DNA from: Microcaldota archaeon
GTDB taxonomy: Archaea; B1Sed10-29; JACOVT01
Assembly: GCA_016177165.1 (NCBI GenBank)
Contig: JACOVT010000034.1
Span: 1-7,422, forward strand
Length of the DNA stretch: 7,422 bases
Direction of reading: 5' to 3'
How positions within the stretch are numbered: position 1 is the stretch's first letter; each line of letters opens with the position of its first letter. The position numbers were made by a program, and so were the translations under genes. Shown here piece after piece: positions 5,643-7,422 of this stretch. The notes under the pieces are model-generated. The model had not been told where the DNA came from, did no database searches, and saw nothing but the letters and a program-made list of their open reading frames with translations.

Positions 5643-5999
5643 GTGGTAAAAGTAGAGTTACCAAAGGAAATAACAGAGGACGCCTACAAGGCGATAGAGA
5701 TGGCGCGCGACACTGGAAAACTTAGACGCGGCGTCAACGAGACGACAAAAGCGATAGAGCGTGGCCAAGCCAAACTAGTCATAGTGGCAGAGGACGTGCA
5801 GCCGCCGGAAATAGTGGCCCACATTCCGCTCTTGTCAAAGGAAAAGAACGCCCCATGCGTGGTAGTGCCAAGCAAGAAGAACCTCGGAACCGCTTCCGGG
5901 ATTGACGTCCCAACATCGAGCATTGCTATAACAGACGCCGGAAACGCCAAAGACTTGGTTGGCGACATCGCGAAGAAGCTGGAGCGCCTGTCAAAGTGA
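5643..5999 (+). CDS. rpl7ae: Ribosomal protein L7Ae (eL8), kink-turn RNA-binding protein
   Basis: This 118-residue protein (from GTG 5643) matches archaeal L7Ae in length and sequence. It binds kink-turn RNA in 23S rRNA and is also a core subunit of archaeal C/D and H/ACA guide complexes and of RNase P. The hallmark RNA-binding block is the Gly-Val-Asn-Glu stretch RRGVNETTKAIERGQAKLVI, followed by AEDVQPPEIVAHIPLL and VPSKKNLGTASGID. All the conserved segments of the alpha-beta-alpha fold are visible. The start at GTG 5643 gives MVKVELPKEI, matching where family members begin, and has a strong Shine-Dalgarno site. ATGs at 5625 and 5628 would add a short MMEVEQ extension. It is the first gene of a run with S28e, L24e and ndk, a classic archaeal arrangement. 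A weak TATA-like AATTAT at 5575-5580 could provide the promoter. Confidence 0.95.
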   Translation: MVKVELPKEITEDAYKAIEMARDTGKLRRGVNETTKAIERGQAKLVIVAEDVQPPEIVAHIPLLSKEKNAPCVVVPSKKNLGTASGIDVPTSSIAITDAGNAKDLVGDIAKKLERLSK

Positions 6000-6017
6000 G
6001 GGTTGAATGACCGGTGC

Positions 6018-6022
6018 GTGAT
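6018..6022 (+). promoter_or_regulatory. Ribosome-binding site for S28e
   Basis: GTGAT pairs with the 3' end of archaeal 16S rRNA and lies three bases before the ATG at 6026. Confidence 0.4.
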
Positions 6023-6025
6023 TGA

Positions 6026-6253
6026 ATGGCCGAGCAAAAAGCGGAAGCCAGCGACTCGACCCCTGCACAGGTGGTCGAAGTCATAGGAAAGACGGGCGTG
6101 TACGGCGAGATAAATCAGGTAATGGCACGCGTTCTGGACGGGCCTGACAAGGGAAGGATAATCCGCCGCAATGTCAAGGGCCCGGTCAAGGTGAACGACA
6201 CGCTGATGCTCCTCGACACCGAGACAGAAGCCAAACCGATACGTGCAAAGTAG
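6026..6253 (+). CDS. rps28e: 30S ribosomal protein S28e (eS28)
   Basis: This 75-residue small-subunit protein has an OB-type beta-barrel and is found in archaea and eukaryotes. The family core is plain: AQVVEVIGKTGVYGEINQVM, RVLDGPDKGRIIRRNVKGPV, and the C-terminal signature LLDTETEAKPI. It has a short charged N-terminal extension (about residues 2-13, MAEQKAEASDSTP) before the conserved region; short acidic tails of this sort are common in the family. The ATG at 6026 is preceded by a GTGAT ribosome-binding site and lies 26 bases after the L7Ae stop. L24e follows 7 bases later, so the genes are almost certainly in one operon. Identity is certain from the conserved core. Confidence 0.96.
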   Translation: MAEQKAEASDSTPAQVVEVIGKTGVYGEINQVMARVLDGPDKGRIIRRNVKGPVKVNDTLMLLDTETEAKPIRAK

Positions 6254-6260
6254 TGAGTCA

Positions 6261-6470
6261 ATGTTATGCTCGTTTTGTAAATTCCAAATCCCACAAGGTC
6301 TGGCGATGATAGTTGCCGCGAAGACTGGGGACACCACGCAGTTCTGCTCGCGCAGGTGCGAACGCTACCACGGAATGGGCAAGGCTGCTTCAAAGCTTAA
6401 ATGGACCAACAAGCTTGTAAGCACAAAGGCAAGGAAAGAGGTTGATTCCAATGGCCCAAAAACTGGTTGA
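6261..6470 (+). CDS. rpl24e: 50S ribosomal protein L24e (eL24), zinc-ribbon
   Basis: This 69-residue large-subunit protein is of the archaeal/eukaryotic type. The zinc ligands are visible as Cys3 and Cys6 in CSFC and Cys29 and Cys33 in FCSRRC, followed by the family block ending in KLKWT. The ATG at 6261 is chosen because the first zinc Cys normally sits at residue 3 or so; the frame is open slightly further upstream but would run into the S28e stop region. The bases GTGAG at 6253-6257 could serve as a ribosome-binding site. It starts 7 bases after S28e ends, and its last 20 bases overlap ndk in another frame, so the tail after residue 62 also encodes the Ndk N terminus. Confidence 0.95.
   Translation: MLCSFCKFQIPQGLAMIVAAKTGDTTQFCSRRCERYHGMGKAASKLKWTNKLVSTKARKEVDSNGPKTG
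6438..6442 (+). promoter_or_regulatory. Shine-Dalgarno site for ndk, inside rpl24e
   Basis: GAGGT lies within the L24e coding region, 8 bases before the ATG at 6451. It supports that ATG as the ndk start rather than the in-frame TTG at 6442. Confidence 0.55.
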
Positions 6471-7053
6471 AAGGACGTTCGTGATGGTCAAGCCCGACGG
6501 GGTGCAGAGGGGCATCGTTGGCGACTGTTTGCGCAGGTTCGAGAACGCAGGGTTGAAGATCGTCGCGATGAAGTTGGTGCATCCAACACCCGCGTTTATT
6601 GAAAAGCACTACCCTTCTGACGATGGCTGGCTGCGCATGGTAGGGGAGAAGAGCGCCTCCACGTTCCGCGACTTGGGCATCCCGCTTAAGCAGAAGTTCG
6701 GCACCGAGGACACGCTCGAGATAGGCAAACAGATCAAGAAATGGCTGGTCAAGTACATCTCGTCCGGCCCTGTGGTTGCGATGGCTATTGAAGGTTATCG
6801 CGCGATCGAGAACGTGCGCAGGATTACTGGACCCACAAAGCCATTCGAAGCTGCGCCAGGGACGATCCGTGGCGACTACTCGCTCGACGATCCTGGTTTG
6901 GGCAACGCGCTTTCGCGCCCCCTCCTCAACATTATTCACGCTTCAGGCAACAAGGGCGAAGCCGACAACGAACTCGCGCTCTGGTTCCGAAAGGATGATT
7001 TCATGACGTACAAGCGCCTCGATGAAGACATGTGGTACAAGGACTGGAGCTAG
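6451..7053 (+). CDS. ndk: Nucleoside-diphosphate kinase, long form
   Basis: The enzyme transfers the gamma phosphate from ATP to other nucleoside diphosphates through a phospho-histidine. This 200-residue protein has the core motifs: ERTFVMVKPDG (7-17), GIVGDCLRRFENAGLKIVAM (21-40), SGPVVAMAIEG (105-115), EAAPGTIRGDYS (133-144) and the catalytic His163 in NIIHASGN. Usual Ndk proteins are about 135-155 residues. The extra length comes from an insertion of about 40 residues after EKHY (55-98), a smaller one between GDYS and the catalytic segment (145-158), and a longer, Trp- and Tyr-containing tail (180-200). I recall a similar long form in candidate-phyla bacteria and some archaea, so this is probably an inherited variant and not damage. 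The ATG at 6451 has a Shine-Dalgarno site and overlaps the end of rpl24e by 20 bases. The 3' end overlaps the convergent gene by 4 bases. Confidence 0.95.
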   Translation: MAQKLVERTFVMVKPDGVQRGIVGDCLRRFENAGLKIVAMKLVHPTPAFIEKHYPSDDGWLRMVGEKSASTFRDLGIPLKQKFGTEDTLEIGKQIKKWLVKYISSGPVVAMAIEGYRAIENVRRITGPTKPFEAAPGTIRGDYSLDDPGLGNALSRPLLNIIHASGNKGEADNELALWFRKDDFMTYKRLDEDMWYKDWS

Positions 7054-7422
7054 CGCCTGTATTTCTTTAGCACGGCTTCCCAGGCATCGTTAGGTTGTTT
7101 ACCGGCCCACCTCTCGCTGATGTAGTCCCACATCGCGTCTGGATTCTTGACTTCTCTTGCCATTTTTCGGGCAGCCGCGGCTATGCCCGCGCCCCAAATC
7201 TTGTCTGCAACGCCATGCCTTAGCATTCCCTCAGAAATTCCGAGCGCTCTTGCGCTCACTTCTTCCACACCAAGAGCCCGCTTTGCCTCAGAATGCAGTT
7301 TTTCAACCATGCGGTTCTCTATTTCTGCTGCCCCCGCTCCTTCAATCTCCCCTTCCCACCTAAAAAACGACTTGCTAAATAGGCGATCGCGCGGCTCAAA
7401 CAAGAACCCGATTGCGTTGGCA
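7050..7422 (-). CDS. Unrecognised protein (3' part; start lies beyond the window)
   Basis: The minus-strand frame is open to the window edge, giving 123 visible residues plus the stop. The TTG at 7403 is only an internal Leu codon, since the residues before it (ANAIGFL) continue the same frame. I do not recognise the family. The visible part begins with a Phe-rich, partly hydrophobic stretch (GFLFEPRDRLFSKSFFRWEG), followed by Ala- and Glu-rich, probably helical sequence and a basic end (AWEAVLKKYRR). There are four Trp residues, and no Cys or His cluster or enzyme motif is evident. Its codon use resembles the neighbouring housekeeping genes, which supports a real gene. It converges on ndk and shares the palindrome CTAG as overlapping stop codons. 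In many archaea infB follows this ribosomal cluster; it is not seen here. Confidence 0.65.
   Translation of the reverse strand, partial: ANAIGFLFEPRDRLFSKSFFRWEGEIEGAGAAEIENRMVEKLHSEAKRALGVEEVSARALGISEGMLRHGVADKIWGAGIAAAARKMAREVKNPDAMWDYISERWAGKQPNDAWEAVLKKYRR

Noticed and set aside
6007..6021. Four-codon minigene (ATG ACC GGT GCG TGA) after a GAGGG purine run, just before S28e
   Set aside because: Too short to judge and easily due to chance; the purines more likely reflect the L7Ae stop region, and S28e has its own site next to its ATG.
5684..6337. 217-codon open frame on the minus strand opposite L7Ae and S28e
   Set aside because: It is a shadow of two well-conserved ribosomal genes on the plus strand and shows no recognisable domain.
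6397..6939. 180-codon open frame on the minus strand opposite ndk
   Set aside because: Antisense shadow of the conserved Ndk core; no domain or start signal.

Overview
The window reads as archaeal chromosomal DNA. It carries the archaeal/eukaryotic-type ribosomal proteins L7Ae (eL8), S28e (eS28) and L24e (eL24) next to nucleoside-diphosphate kinase, an archaeal-type glutamyl-tRNA synthetase, and an FMN-type (type 2) isopentenyl-diphosphate isomerase. Several genes have TATA-like boxes about 25-27 bases before the start codon, as expected for archaeal promoters with leaderless or short-leader transcripts. Others have Shine-Dalgarno sites. The unusually long Ndk, the compact gene packing and the shortened GluRS would fit a small-genome (DPANN-like) archaeon, but that placement is inference. 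No rRNA, tRNA, CRISPR array or insertion sequence was seen.

Layout, left to right. (1) Bases 1-498 are the 3' part of a HAD-family phosphatase whose start lies outside the window. (2) Bases 541-2027 hold fni followed 5 bases later by a Nudix hydrolase, probably one transcript started by a TATA box at 511-519. (3) Bases 2020-2560, minus strand, are a VapBC-type toxin-antitoxin pair. The antitoxin is a short ribbon-helix-helix protein with no ATG in frame, and its 3' end overlaps vapC by 17 bases. The vapC 3' end overlaps the Nudix gene tail to tail. (4) Bases 2680-3915 encode a GluRS with complete catalytic motifs that stops where the anticodon-binding domain should begin. (5) Bases 3940-5568 encode a 542-residue basic protein that I do not recognise, with GC-rich ends and a clearly AT-richer core. 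(6) Bases 5643-7053 are the classic archaeal cluster L7Ae, S28e, L24e, ndk, tightly spaced and ending in a 20-base gene overlap. (7) Bases 7050-7422, minus strand, are the 3' part of an unrecognised gene that meets ndk tail to tail.

Functionally this is mostly housekeeping: isoprenoid lipid precursors (fni), translation (GluRS, three ribosomal proteins, with L7Ae also a kink-turn RNA-binding subunit of RNA-guided complexes) and nucleotide metabolism (ndk, Nudix). The accessory signals are the toxin-antitoxin pair and the 542-residue orphan, which lie on either side of the shortened GluRS gene. That stretch, about 2380-5570, deserves the closest look.
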